A stretch of DNA of 64,000 nucleotides from the NCBI RefSeq assembly GCF_051401765.1, contig NW_027480495.1, positions 2,046,001-2,110,000 on the forward strand. Reading direction: 5' to 3'. Source of the DNA: Calliopsis andreniformis. Lineage: Eukaryota > Arthropoda > Insecta > Hymenoptera > Andrenidae. Made by a program: the position numbers and the translations under genes. Positions 1-12,862 of this stretch are shown piece after piece (the first letter of the stretch is position 1; every line of letters starts with the position of its first letter). The notes below the pieces were generated by a model. The model ran no database searches, was not told the origin of the DNA, and saw only the letters and a program-made list of their open reading frames with translations.

Positions 1-479
1 AACCTCAATCCTCAACCCTCAGTCCTCATCCTCAATTCTCAATTCTCAATCCTCAATCCTCAATCCTCAATCTTCAATCCTCAATCCTCTCTACCCAATC
101 TGCAATCCTCAGTCCTCAACCCTCAACCCTCAATCCTTATTCTTCAATCCTCAATGCCCAATCCTCAATCTTCAACCCTCAATCCTCAATCCTCAATTCT
201 CAATCCTCAATCCTCAGTCCTCAGTCCTCAAACCTCAATCCTCAACACTCAGCCATCATCCTCAATCCTCAATCCTCAATCCTCAATCCTCAATCCTCAG
301 TCATCAATCTTCAATACTCAGTACTCAATCGTCAATACTCAATCGTTAATCCTCAGTCCTCAATTCTCAATCCTCAATCCTCGTTCCTCAAACCTCAATC
401 CTCAACCCTCAGTCCTCATCCTCAATTCTCAATCCTCAATCCTCAAACCTCAATCTTCAATCCTCAATACTCAATGCTC

Positions 480-1150
480 AATCCTCAATACTCAACCATC
501 AATACTCAATTCTCAATACTCAATAGAATATCCTGAATTCTCAGTATTCAATACTCAAACCTCAATCATAAACCATCAGCCCTCATCCTCCATCCTCAAT
601 CCTCAACCCTCAATCCTCAATCTTCAATCCTCAATACTCAATCTTCAATCTTCAATCTTCAATCCTCAATCCTCAATCCTCAATCCTCAATCGTCAGTCA
701 TCAATCCTCAATCTTCAATACTCAATCGTAAATCCGCAGTCCTCAATCCTCAATCCTCAATCCTCGTTCCTCAAACATCAATCCTCAACCCTCAGCCATC
801 ATCCTCAATCCCCAATCCTCGTTCCTTAATCCTCAATACTCAATCCTCAATCCTCAATAGTCAATCTCCAATCCTAGATCCTCAATCCCCAATCCTCAAT
901 CCTTAATCCTCAATCTTCAATCCTCAATCCTCAATTCTCAATCCTCAATACTCAATCCTCAATCCTCAATCCTCAATCCCCAATCCTCAATCTTCAATCC
1001 TCAATCCTCAATCCTCAAGTCTCAATCCTCAATCCTCAATCTTCAATCCTGAATACTCAATCTTCAATCCTCAGTACTCAATCTTCAATCCTCAACTCTC
1101 AATCCACAATCCACAATCCTCAATCCTCAATCATCAACCTTCAATCCTCA
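480..1150. repeat. Copy A of a 3932-bp-spaced paralogous block
   Basis: Landmarks align at a constant 3932-bp offset with 4412-5082: the EcoRI site (535 and 4467), the TTAATCC stop-bearing unit (906 and 4838), the CAAG variant (1019 and 4951) and the doubled CCACAAT units (about 1104 and 5036). Scattered substitutions separate the copies, so this is an older duplication than those to the right. Confidence 0.8.
526..555. repeat. Palindromic EcoRI module (type instance; family of ~65)
   Basis: Arms GAATA (526-530) and TATTC (545-549) enclose a second pair CTGA (533-536) and TCAG (541-544) around a 4-base loop, with a 2-base bulge on the left. An overlapping palindrome AGTATT-C-AATACT lies at 543-555. 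The core contains GAATTC. I read GAATTC starts in this context at 535, 1491, 1734, 1979, 2800, 3044, 4467, 5289, 6392, 8038, 8282, 9050, 9762, 10375, 11157, 12216, 13319, 14965, 15209, 15977, 16689, 17302, 18084, 19143, 20141, 20825, 21810, 22666, 24348, 24592, 25367, 26086, 26957, 28374, 28618, 29393, 30112, 30990, 33264, 33843, 34804, 35606, 36463, 39335, 40296, 41098, 41955, 44109, 44980, 47359, 47938, 48899, 49701, 51193, 52064, 54443, 55022, 55983, 56785, 58940, 59519, 60480, 61282 and 63629. One copy, at 38617, has lost the site. The module is itself made of diverged heptamers. Confidence 0.85.
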
Positions 1151-1490
1151 ATACTCAATCTTCAATCCTCAATACCCAATCCCCAATACTCAATCCTCAA
1201 TCCTCAGTCATCAATCCTCAATCCTCAATACTCAATCGTCAATCCTCAGTCCTCAATTCTCAATCCTCAATCCTCGTTCCTCAATCCTAGATACTCAATC
1301 GCCAATCCCCAGTCCTCAATTCTCAATCCTCAATCCTCGTTCCTCAAACCTCAATCCTCAACGCTCAGTCCTCATCCTCAATTCTCAATCCTCAATCCTC
1401 AAACCTCACTCTTCAATCCTCAATACTCAACCCTCAGTCCTCAATACTCAACCATCAATCCTCAACTCTCAATACTCAATAGAATATCCT

Positions 1491-1978
1491 GAATTCTCAG
1501 TAGTCAATACTCAAACCTCAGTCCTAAACCCTCAGCCCTCATCCTCCATGCTCAATCCTCAATCCTCAAACCTCAATTTCAATCCTCAATACTCAATCTT
1601 CGATTCTCAATTCTCAATCCTCAATCCTCAATCCCCAATCCTCAATCTTCAACTCTCAATACTCAATACTCAATCCTCAATCCTCAATACGCAACCATCA
1701 ATCCTCAATTCTCAATACTCAATAGAATATCCTGAATTCTCAGTATTCAATACTCAAACCTCAATCCTCAACCCTCAGCCCCTCATCCTCCATCCTCAAT
1801 CCTCAATCGTCAAACCTCAATCTTCAATACTCAATACTCAATCTTCGATTCTCAATTCTCAATCCTCAATCCTCAGTCCCCAATCCTCAATCTTCAATCC
1901 TCAATCCTCAATCCTCAATCCTCAATCCTCAATACGCAACCATCAATCCTCAATTCTCAATACTCAATAGAATATCCT
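1491..1978. repeat. Two tandem ~244-bp sub-repeats carrying the EcoRI module
   Basis: Three EcoRI modules lie in a row at 1491, 1734 and 1979, spaced 243 and 245 bp. The usual spacing of adjacent modules elsewhere is 244 bp, which equals 34 heptamers plus one 6-bp unit. The 245-bp spacing is explained by an extra C in the CAGCCCC unit near 1780. The first module (1491) is followed by AGTAGTC in place of AGTATTC, so its palindrome is damaged. Confidence 0.8.
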
Positions 1979-2205
1979 GAATTCTCAGTATTCAATACTC
2001 AAACCTCAATCCTCAACCCTCAGCCCTCATCCTCCATCCTCAATCCTCAATCCTCAAACCTCAATCTTCAATCCTCAATACTCAATCTTCGATTCTCAAT
2101 TCTCAATCCTCAATCCTCAATCCCCAATCCTCAATCTTCAATCCTGAATACTCAATCTTCAATCCTCAATCCTCAATCCTCAATCCTCAATCCTCAATCC
2201 TCAAT

Positions 2206-2237
2206 CATCAGTCATGAATACTCAATCTTCATAACTC
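2206..2237. repeat. CATCAGTCATG module (type instance)
   Basis: A recurring module reads CATCAGTCATGAATACTC followed by AATCTTCATAACTC. It holds the 6-bp palindrome TCATGA, an in-array ATG (2214-2216) and a TAA (about 2232-2234). Variants are GTCATGGATAC (for example about 8635, 15562, 22080, 24952, 35876, 41368, 49972, 57055 and 61552), CATGAGTCATG (10929, 17856, 20409) and CATTAGTCACGGGTAC (32841, 46936, 54020, 58517). It supplies most chance ATG and TAA triplets in the window. Confidence 0.8.
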
Positions 2238-2373
2238 AAACTTCAATACTCAATCCTCAATCCTCAATCCTCAATCCTCAACACTCATTCTTCAAACCTC
2301 AATCCTCAACCCTCAGTCCCCATCCTCAACTCTCAATTCTCAATCCTCAATCCTCAATCCTCAATCTTCAATC

Positions 2374-2430
2374 CTGAATAATCAATCTCCAATCCTAGAT
2401 CCTCAATCCCCAATCCTCAATCCTTAATCC
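2374..2430. repeat. CTGAATAATCAATCTCC / TAGA module (type instance)
   Basis: A module of variant heptamers: CTGAATAATCAATCTCC, then AATCCTAGATCC (or AGATAC), TCAATCCCC, AATCCTCAATCCTTAATCC. It carries TAG and TAA triplets, and so ends open frames in at least two forward frames wherever it occurs. Further copies are at about 3482, 7207, 7562, 8803, 14132, 14488, 15730, 20578, 23292, 23871, 27897, 33017, 34446, 37089, 38021, 39938, 42581 and many later positions. Confidence 0.75.
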
Positions 2431-2799
2431 TCAATCTTCAAACCTCAATACATAGTCCTCAATCCTCAATACTCGATACTCAATCGTCAATCTTCAATCC
2501 TCAATACTCAATTCTCAATCCTCAATCCTCAGTCCTCAGTCCTCAAACCTCAATCCTCAACACTCAGCCATCATCCTCAATCCTCAATCCTCAATCCTCA
2601 ATCCACAGTCCTCAGTCCTCAATTCTCAATCCTCAATCCTCGTTCCTCAAACCTCAATCCTCAACCCTCAGTCCTCATCCTCAATTCTCAATCCTCAATC
2701 CTCAACCTCAATCTTCAATCCTCAATACTCAATACTCAATCCTCAATCCTCAATACGCAACCATCAATCCTCAATTCCCAATACCAAATAGAATATCCT

Positions 2800-3043
2800 G
2801 AATTCTCAGTATTCAATACTCAAACCTCAATCCTCGACCCTCAGCCCTCATCCTCCATCCTCAATCCTCAATCCTCAAACCTCAATCTTCAATCCTCAAT
2901 ACTCAATCTTCGATTCTCAATTCTCAATCCTCAATCCTCAATCCCCAATCCTCAATCTTCAACTCTCGATACTCAATACTCAATCCTCAATCCTCAACAC
3001 GCAACCATCAATCCTCAATTCTCAATACTCAATAGAATATCCT
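2800..3043. repeat. 244-bp sub-repeat
   Basis: Adjacent EcoRI modules at 2800 and 3044 are exactly 244 bp apart, with the same order of variant units as at 1.5-2.0 kb, 8.04-8.28 kb, 14.97-15.21 kb, 24.35-24.59 kb and 28.37-28.62 kb. Confidence 0.8.
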
Positions 3044-4411
3044 GAATTCTCAGTATTCAATACTCAAACCTCAATCCTCAACCCTCAGCCCTCATCCTCC
3101 ATCCTCAATCCTCAATCCTCAAACCTCTATCTTCAATCCTCAATACTCAATCTTCGATTCTCAATTCTCAATGCTCAATCCTCAATCCCCAATCCTCAAT
3201 CTTCAATCCTCAATCCTCAATCCTCAATCCTCAATCCTCAATCCTCAATCCTCAATCATCAATTCTCAATCTTCAATCCTCAATCGTCAATCCTCAATCC
3301 TCAATCCTCAATCATCAGTCATGAATACTCAATCTTCATAACTCAATCCTCAATACTCAATCCTCAATCCTCAATCCTCAATCCTCAATCCTCATTCTTC
3401 AAACCTCAATCCTCAACCCTCAGTCCTCATCCTCAATTCTCAATTCTCAATCCTCAATCCTCAATCCTCAATCTTCAATCCTGAATAATCAATCTCCAAT
3501 CCTAGATACTCAATCCCCAATCCTCAATCCTTAATCCTCAATCTTCAATCCTCAATCCCCAGTCCTCAATCTTCAATCCTCAATGCTCAATCCTCAATCC
3601 TCAATCCTCAAACCTCAATCCTCAATCCTCAATCCTCAATCCACAATCATCAATACTCAATCTTCAATCCTCAGTCCTCAATCCTCAATCCTCAATCCTC
3701 AATCATCAGTCATGAATACTCAGTCTTCATAACTTAATCCTCAATCCTCAATCCTCAATCCTCAATCCTCAATCCTCAATCCTCAATCCTCATTCTTCAA
3801 ACCTCAATCCTCAACCCACAGTCCTCATTCTCAATTGTCAATTCTCAATCCTCAATCCTCAATCCTCAATCCTCAATCCTCAATCCTCAATCCTCAATCA
3901 TCAATTCTCAATCTTCAATCCTCAATCCTCAATCCTCAATCCTCAATCCTCAATCCTCAATCATCAGTCATGAATACTCAACCTTCATTCCTCAATCCTC
4001 AATCCTCAATCCTCAATACTCAATCCTCAATCCTCAATCCTCAGTCCTCAGTCCTCAAACCTCAATCCTCAACACTCAGCCATCATCCTCAATCCTCAAT
4101 CCTCAATCCTCAATCCTCAATCCTCAGTCCTCAATTCTCAATCCTCAATCCTCGTTCCTCAAACCTCAATCCTCAACCCTCAGTCCTCATCCTCAATTCT
4201 CAATCCTCAATCCTCAATACGCAACCATCAATCCTCAATCCTCAATCTTCAATCCTCTATACTCAATCTTCGATTCTCAATCCTCAATGCTCAATCCTCA
4301 ATCCCCAATCCTCAATCTTCAATCCTCTATCCTCAATCCTCAATCCTCAATCCTCAATCCTCAATCCTCAATCATCAATTCTCAATCTTCAATTCTCAAT
4401 CGTCAATCCTC

Positions 4412-5082
4412 AATCCTCAATACTCAACCATCAATCCTCAATTCTCAATACTCAATAGAATATCCTGAATTCTCAGTATTCAATACTCAAACCTCAATCA
4501 TCAACCCTCAGCCCTCATCCTCCATCCTCAATCCTCAATCCTCAATCCTCAATCTTCAATCCTCAATACTCAATCTTCAATCTTCAATCTTCAATCCTCA
4601 ATCCTCAATCCTCAATCCTCAATCCTCAGTCATCAATCCTCAACCTTCAATACTCAATCGTCAATCCGCAGTCCTCAATCCTCAATCCTCAATCCTCGTT
4701 CCTCAAACATCAATCCTCAACCCTCAGCCGTCATTCTCAACCCTCAATCCTCGTTCCTCAATCCTCAATACTCAAGCCTCAATCCTCAATAGTCAATCTC
4801 CAATCCTAGATCCTCAATCCCCAATCCTCAATCCTTAATCCTCAATCTTCAATCCTCAATCCTCAATTCTCAATCCTCAATACTCAATCCTCAATCCTCA
4901 ATCCTCAATCCCCAATCCTCAATCTTCAATCCTCAATCCTCAATCCTCAAGCCTCAATCCTCAATCCTCAATCTTCAATCCTGAATACTCAATCTTCAAT
5001 CCTCAATACTCAATCTTCAATCCTCAACCCTCAATCCACAATCCACAATCCTCAATCCTCAATCATCAGCCTTCAATCCTCA
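4412..5082. repeat. Copy B of a 3932-bp-spaced paralogous block
   Basis: Partner of 480-1150. Its right part (from about 4.55 kb) has a second, closer relative 899 bp downstream at about 5.45-5.95 kb; for example the AGTCAATCTCC unit starts at 4791 and 5690, and the CAAG variant G is at 4951 and 5850. Confidence 0.78.
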
Positions 5083-7117
5083 ATACTCAATCTTCAATCC
5101 TCAATCCTCAATCTTGAATCGTCAATCCTCGTTCCTCAAACCTCAATCCTCAACCCTCAGTCCTCATCCTCAATTCTCAATCCTCAATCCTCAACCTCAA
5201 TCTTCAATCCTCAATACTCAATACTCAATCCTCAATCCTCAATACGCAACCATCAATCCTCAATTCTCAATACCCAATAGAATATCCTGAATTCTCAGTA
5301 TTCAATACTCAAACCTCAATCCTCAACCCTCAGCCCTCATCCTCCATCCTCAATCCTCAATCCTCAAACCTCTATCTTCAATCCTCAATACTCAATCTTC
5401 GATTCTCAATTCTCAATGCTCAATCCTCAATCCCCTATCCTCAATCTTCAATCCTCAATCCTCAATACTCAATCTTCAATCTTCAATCTTCAATCCTCAA
5501 TCCTCAATCCTCAATCCTCAATCCTCAGTCATCAATCCTCAATCTTCAATACTCAATCGTCAATCCGCAGTCCTCAATCCTCAATCCTCAATCCTCGTTC
5601 CTCAAACATCAATCATCAACCCTCAGCCATCATCCTCAATCCTCAATACTCGTTCCTCAATCCTCAATACTCAGTCCTCAATCCTCAATAGTCAATCTCC
5701 AATCCTAGATCCTCAATCCCCAATCCTCAATCCTTAATCCTCAATCTTCAATCCTCAATCCTCAATTCTCAATCCTCAATACTCAATCCTCAATCCTCAA
5801 TCCTCAATCCCCAATCCTCAACCTTCAATCCTCAATCCTCAATCCTCAAGCCTCAATCCTCAATCCTCAATCTTCAATCCTGAATACTCAATCTTCAATC
5901 CTCAATACTCAGTCTTCAATCCTCAACCCTCAATCCACAATCCACAATCCTCAATCCTCAATCATCAACCTTCAATCCTCAATCCTCAATCATCAACCTT
6001 CAATCCTCAATACTCAATCTTCAATCCTCAATCCTCAATCCTGAATCGTCAATCCTCATTCTTCAATCCTCAATACCCAATCTTCAATACTCAATCCTCA
6101 ATCCTCAGTCATCAATCCTCAATCCACAATACTCAATCGTCAATCCTCAGTCCTCAATTCTCAATCCTCAATCCTCGTTCCTCAATCCTCGATACTCAAT
6201 CGTCAATCCCCAGTCCTCAATTCTCAATCCTCAATCCTCGTTCCTCTAACCTCAATCCTCAACCCTCAGTCCTCATCCTCAATTCTCAATCCTCAATCCT
6301 CAAACATCAATCTTCAATCTTCAGTACTCAATCCTCAATCCTCAATACTCAACAATCAATCCTCAATTCTCAATACTCAATCGAATATCCTGAATTCTCA
6401 GTATTCAATACTCAAACCTCAATCCTCAACCCTCAGCCCTCATCCACCATCCTCAATCCTGAATCCTCAATCCTCAATCTTCAATCCTCAATACTCAATC
6501 ATCAATCTTCAATCCTCAATCCTCAATCCTCAGTACTCAATCCTCAATCGCCAGTCATCAACCCTCAATCTTCAGTACTCAATCGTCAATCCGCAGTCCT
6601 CAATCCTCAATCCTCAATCCTCGTTCCTCAAACATCAATCCTCATCCCTCAGCCATCATCCTCAATCCTCAATCCTCGTTCCTCAATCCTCAAACCTCAA
6701 TCCTCAATCCTCAATGGTCAATCTCCAATCCTAGATCCTCAATCGCCAATCCTCAATCCTTAATCCTCAATTTTCAATCCTCAATCCTCAATTCTCAATC
6801 CTCAATCCTCAATCTTCAATCCTCAATCCTCAATCCTCAAGCCTCAATCTTCATTCCTCAATCCTCAATCCTGAATCGTCAATCCTCATTCTTCAATCCA
6901 CAATACCCAATCCCCAATCCTCAATCTTCAATCCTCAATCCTCAATCCTCAATCCTCAATCCTCAATCCTCAATCATCAATTCTCAATCTTCAATCCTCA
7001 ATCCTCAATCCTCAATCCTCAATCCTCAATCCTCAATCATCAGTCATGAATACTCAATCTTCATAACTCAATCTTCAATACTCAATCCTCAATCCTCAAT
7101 CCTCAATCCTCGATCCT

Positions 7118-7173
7118 CATTCTTCAAACCTCAATCCTCAACCCTCAGTCCTCATCCTCAATTCTCAATTCTC
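7118..7173. repeat. CATTCTTCAAACC module (type instance)
   Basis: Order of units: TCATTCT, TCAAACC, TCAATCC, TCAACCC, TCAGTCC, TCATCC (6 bp), TCAATTC, TCAATTC. This fixed series recurs throughout the window, usually just after the CATCAGTCATG module. Two copies (23825 and 27851) share an extra base in the last units, which marks them as products of one duplication. Confidence 0.78.
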
Positions 7174-8037
7174 AATCCTCAATCCTCAATCCTCAATCTT
7201 CAATCCTGAATAATCAATCTCCAATCCTAGATCCTCAATCCCCAATCCTCAATCCTTAATCCTCAATCTTCAAACCTCAATACACAGTCCTCAATCCTCA
7301 ATACTCAATACTCAATCGTCAATCTTCAATCCTCAATACTCAATTCTCAATCCTCAATCCTCAGTCCTCAGTCCTCAAACCTCAATCCTCAACACTCAGC
7401 CATCATCCTCAATCCTCAATCCTCAATCCTCAATCCTCAATCCTCAGTCCTCAATTCTCAATCCTCAATCCTCGTTCCTCAAACCTCAATCCTCAACCCT
7501 CAGTCCTCATCCTCAATTCTCAATCCTCAATCCTCAATCCTCAATCCTCAATCTTCAATCCTGAATAATCAATCTCCAATCCTAGATACTCAATCCCCAA
7601 TCCTCAATCCTTAATCCTCAATCTTCAATCCTCAATCCCCAGTCCTCAATCATCAATCCTCAATGCTTAATCCTCAATCCTCAATCCTCAAACCTCAATC
7701 CTCAATCCTCAGTCCTCAATCCACAATCATCAATACTCAATCTTCAATCCTCAGTCCTCAATCCTCAATCCTCAATCCTCAATCATCAGTCATGAATACT
7801 CAATCTTCATAACTCAATCCTCAATCCTCAATCCTCAATCCTCAATCCTCAATCCTCAATCCTCAATCCTCATTCTTCAAACCTCAATCCTCAACCCTCT
7901 GTCCTCATTCTCAATTCTCAATTCTGAATCCTCAATCCTCAATCCTCAACCCTCAGTCCTCAATCATCAGTCATGAATACTCAATCTTCATAACTGAATC
8001 CTCAATCCTCAATCCTCAATACTCAATAGAATATCCT

Positions 8038-8281
8038 GAATTCTCAGTATTCAATACTCAATCCTCAATCCTCAACCCTCAGCCCTCATCCTCCATCCTC
8101 AATCATCAATCCTCAAACCTCAATCTTCAATCCCCAATACTCAATCTTCGATTCTCAATTCTCAATCCTCAATCCTCAATCCCCAATCCTCAATCTTCAA
8201 CCCTCAATACTCAATACTCAATCCTCAATCCTCAATACGCAACCATCAATCCTCAATTCTCAATACTCAATAGAATATCCT
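8038..8281. repeat. 244-bp sub-repeat inside 6927-bp copy 1
   Basis: EcoRI sites at 8038 and 8282 are 244 bp apart. The same pair recurs at 14965 and 15209 (plus 6927), at 24348 and 24592 (plus 16310), and at 28374 and 28618, so this dimer was carried along in three independent large duplications. Confidence 0.8.
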
Positions 8282-9502
8282 GAATTCTCAGTATTCAATA
8301 CTCAAACCTCAATCCTCAACCCTCAGCCCTCATCCTCCATCCTCAATCCTCAATCCTCAAACCTCAATCTTCAATCCTCAATACTCAATCTTCGATTCTC
8401 AATTCTCAATCCTCAATCCTCAATCCCCAATCCTCAATCTTCAATCCTCAATCCTCAATACTCAATCCTCAATCCTCAATCCTCAATCCTCAATCATCAA
8501 TTCTCAATCTTCAATCCTCAATCCTCAATCCTCAATCCTCAATCCTCAATCATCAGTCATGAATACTCAACCTTCATTCCTCAATCCTCAATCCTCAATC
8601 CTCAATCCTCAATCCTCAATCCTCAATCATCAGTCATGGATACTCAATCTTCATAACTCAATCCTCAATACTCAATCCTCAATCCTCAACCCTCAATACT
8701 CAATCCTCAATCCTCATTCTTCAAACCTCAATCCTCAACCCTCAGTCCTAATCCTCAATTCTCAATTCTCAATCCTCAATCCTCAATCCTCAATCTTCAA
8801 TCCTGAATAATCAATCTCCAATCCTAGATACTCAATCCCCAATCCTCAGTCCTTAATACTCAATCTTCAATCCTCAATCCCCAGTCCTCAATCTTCAATC
8901 CACAATGCTCAATCCTCAATCCTCAATCCTCAATCCTCAGTCCTCAATCCTCAATCATCGAACCTCAAACCTCAATACTCAATACTCAATCCTCAGTCCT
9001 CAATACGCAACCAACAATACTCAATTCTCAATACTCAATAGAATATCCTGAATTCTCAGTATTCAATACTCAAACCTCAATCCTCAACCCTCAGCCCTCA
9101 TCATCCATGCTCGATCCTCAATCCTCAAACCTCAATCTTCAATCCTCAATACTCAATCTTCGATTCTCAATTCTCAATCCTCAATCCTCAATCCCCAATC
9201 CTCAATCTTCAATCCTCAGTCCTCAATCCTCAATCCTCAATCCTCAATCCTCAATCATCAATACTCAATCTTCAATCCTCAATCCTCAATCCTCAATCCT
9301 CAATCCTCAATCCTCAATCATCAGTCATGAATACTCAATCTTCATAACTCAAACCTCAATGCTCAATCCTCAATCCTCAATCCTCAATCCTCAATCCGCA
9401 ATCCTCATTCTTCAAACCTCAATCCTCAACCCTCAGTCCTCATCCTCATTTCTCAATTCTCAATCCTCAATCCTCAATCCTCAATCTTCAATCCTCAATC
9501 CT

Positions 9503-9545
9503 CACTACCCAATCTGCAATCCTCAGTCCTCAACCCTCAACCCTC
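9503..9545. repeat. CCCAATCTGCAATCC module (type instance)
   Basis: Units CACTACC, CAATCTGC, AATCCTCAGTCC and two TCAACCC units form a block seen about 28 times, for example near 96, 9511, 11768, 16438, 18695, 25826, 26516, 29852, 30546, 32166, 32486, 34160, 38354, 39048, 39653, 43848, 44538, 46263, 46583, 48255, 50933, 51624, 53344, 53664, 55340, 57843, 58163 and 59836. In the copies near 32.17, 46.27, 53.35 and 57.85 kb CTGCAATCC has become CTGCACTCC, a marker for one lineage. Confidence 0.72.
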
Positions 9546-12500
9546 AATCCTCATTCTTCAATCCTCAATACCCAATCCTCAATCTTCAACCCTCAATCCT
9601 CAATCCTCAATTCTCAATCCTCAATCCTCAGTCCTCAATCCTCAATCCTCAATCCTCAGTCCTCAATCCTCAATCATCGAACCTCAAACCTCAATACTCA
9701 ATACTCAGTCCTCAATACGCAACCAACAATACTCAATTCTCAATACTCAATAGAATATCCTGAATTCTCAGTATTCAATACTCAAACCTCAATCCTCAAC
9801 CCTCAGCCCTCATCATCCATGCTCAATCCTCAATCCTCAAACCTCAATCTTCAATCCTCAATACTCAATCTTCGATTCTCAATTCTCAATCCTCAATCCT
9901 CAATCCCCAATCCTCAATCTTCAATCCTCAATCCTCAATCCTCAATCCTCAATCCTCAATACTCAATCATCAATACTCAATCTTCAACCCTCAATCCTCA
10001 ATCCTCAATCCTCAACCCTCAATCCTCAATCCTCAATTCTCAATCCTCAATCCTCAGTCCTCAGTCCTCAAACCTCAATCCTCAACACTCAGCCATCATC
10101 CTCAATACTCAATCCTCAATCCTCAATCCTCAATCCTCAGTCATCAATCTTCAATACTCAATACTCAATCGTCAATACTCAATCGTCAATCCTCAGTCCT
10201 CAATTCTCAATCCTCAATCCTCGTTCCTCAAACCTCAATCCTCAACCCTCAGTCCTCATCCTCAATTCTCAATCCTCAATCCTCAAACCTCAATCCTCAA
10301 TCCTCAATACTCAAGCCTCAATCCTCAATACTCAACCATCAATACTCAATTCTCAATACTCAATAGAATATCCTGAATTCTCAGTATTCAATACTCAAAC
10401 CTCAATCATAAACCCTCAGCCCTCATCCTCCATCCTCAATCCTCAATCCTCAATCCTCAATCTTCAATCCTCAATACTCAATCTTCAATCCTCATTCTTC
10501 AATCCTCAATACCCAATCTTCAATACTCAATCCTCAATCCTCAGTCATCAATCCTCAATCCTCAATACTCAATCGTCAATCCTCAGTCCTCAGTTCTCAA
10601 TCCTCAATCCTCGTTCCTCAATCCTCAATACTCAATCGTCAATCCCCAGTCCTCAATTCTCAATCCTCAACCCTCGTTCCTCTAACCTCAATCCTCAACC
10701 CTCAGTCCTCATCCTCAATTCTCAATCCTCAATCCTCAAACCTCAATCTTCAATCCTCAATACTCAATCTTCGATTCTCAATTCTCAATCCTCAATCCTC
10801 AATCCCCAATCCTCAATCTTCAATCCTCAATCGTGAATCCTCAATTCTCAATCCTCAATCCTCAATCATCAATACTCAATCTTCAATCCTCAATCCTCAA
10901 TCCTCAATCCTCAATCCTCAATCCTCAATCATGAGTCATGAATACTCAATCTTCATAACTCAATCCTCAATCCTCAATCGTCAATCCTCAATCCTCAATC
11001 TTCAATCCTCAATGCTCAATCCTCAATCCTCAATCCTCAATCCTCAGTCCTCAATCCTCAATCATCGAACCTCAAACCTCAATACTCAATACTCAATCCT
11101 CAGAGCTCAATACACAGCCATCAATCCTCAATTCTCAATACTCAATAGAATATCCTGAATTCTCAGTATTCAATACTCAAACCTCAATCCTCAACTCTCA
11201 GCCCTCATCCTCCAGCCTCAATCCTCAATCCTCAAACCTCAATCTTCAATCCTCAATACTCAATCTTCGCATCTCAATTCTCAATCCTCAATCCTCAGTC
11301 CCCAATCCTCAATCTTCAATCCTCAATCCTCAATCCTCAATCCTCAATCCTCAATCCACAATCATCAATACTCAATCTTCAATCATCAGTCCTCAATCCT
11401 CAATCCTCAATCCTCAATCATAAGTCATGAATACTCAATCTTCATAACTCAATCCTCAATCCTCAACCCTCAATCCTCATTCTTCAAACCTCAATCCTCA
11501 ACCCTCGGTCCTCATCCTCAATTCTCAATTCTCAATCCTCAATCCTCAATCTTCAATCCTCAATACTCAATCCTCAATCCTCAACGCTCAGTCATCAATC
11601 CTCAATACTCAATACTCAATCGTCAATACTCAATCGTCAATCCTCAGTCCTCAATTCTCAATCCTCAATCCTCGTTCCTCAAACCTCAATCCTCAACCCT
11701 CAGTCCTCATCCTCAATTCTCAATTCTCAATCCTCACTCCTCAATCCTCAATCTTCAATCCTCAATCCTCACTGCCCAATCTGCAATCCTCAGTCCTCAA
11801 CCCTCAACCCTCAATCCTCATTCTTCAATCCTCAGTACCCAATCCTCAATCTTCAACTCTCAATCCTCAATCCTCAATTCTCAATCCTCAATCCTCAGTC
11901 CTCAGTCCTCAAACCTCAGTCCTCAACACTCAGCCATCATCCTCAATCCTCAATCGTCAATCCTCAATCCTCAATCCTCAGTCATCAATCTTCAATACTC
12001 AATACTCAATCGTCAATACTCAATCGTCAATCCTCAGTCCTCAATTCTCAATCCTCAATCCTCGTTCCTCAAACCTCAATCCTCAACCCTCAGTCCTCAT
12101 CCTCAATTCTCAATCCTCAATCCTCAAACCTCAATCCTCAATCCTCAATACTCAATCCTCAATCCTCAATACTCAACCATCAATCCTCAATTCTCAATAC
12201 TCAATAGAATATCCTGAATTCTCAGTATTCAATACTCAAACCTCAATCATAAACCCTCAGCCCTCATCCTCCATCCTCAATCCTCAATCCTCAATCCTCA
12301 ATCTTCAATCCTCAATACTCAATCTTCAATCTTCAATCTTCAATCCTCAATCCTCAATCCTCAATCCTCAATCCTCAGTCATCAATCCTCAATCTTCAAT
12401 ACTCAATCGTCAATCCGCAGTCCTCAATCCTCAATCCTCAATCCACGTTCCTCAAACATCAATCCTTAACCCTCAGCCATCATCCTCAATCCTCAATCCT

Positions 12501-12862
12501 CGTTCCTTAATCCTCAATACTCAATCCTCAATCCTCAATAGTCAATCTCCAATCCTAGATCCTCAATCCCCAATCCTCAATCCTTAATCCTCAATCTTCA
12601 ATCCTCAATCCTCAATTCTCAATCCTCAATACTCAATCCTCAATCCTCAATCCTCAATCCCAAATCCTCAACCTTCAATCCTCAATCCTCAATCCTCAAG
12701 CCTCAATCCTCAATCCTCAATCTTCAACCCTGAATACTCAATCTTCAATCCTCAATACTCAATCTTCAATCCTCAACCCTCAATCCACAATCCACAATCC
12801 TCAATCCTCAATCATCAACCTTCAATCCTCAATACTCAATGTTCAATCCTCAATCCTCAATC

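Larger units (their letters stand above)
1..6040. repeat. Left, diverged satellite domain
   Basis: This part has the same 7-bp units and the same modules as the rest, but its internal copies differ more from each other than the long copies to the right. It holds eight palindrome/EcoRI modules (GAATTC starting at 535, 1491, 1734, 1979, 2800, 3044, 4467 and 5289). Internal homologies are at 3932 bp (480-1150 with 4412-5082), 899 bp (about 4.55-5.05 kb with 5.45-5.95 kb) and about 244 bp. The stretch around 1.0-1.5 kb matches 21.3-21.8 kb at a constant spacing of 20319 bp. No gene seen. Confidence 0.85.

Noticed and set aside
154..906. 250-codon open frame
   Set aside because: Same repeat peptide; start is a chance ATG in CAATGCCC and the stop is the common TTAATCC unit.
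3835..4458. 207-codon frame starting at TTG
   Set aside because: Non-ATG start in a variant unit with no supporting signal; ends inside the TCAATAG unit of the EcoRI module.
10932..10938. TGAGTCA (AP-1-like) sites, also at 17859 and 20412
   Set aside because: A 7-base match arising from one variant of the CATCAGTCATG module; three copies tied to duplications are no evidence of regulation.
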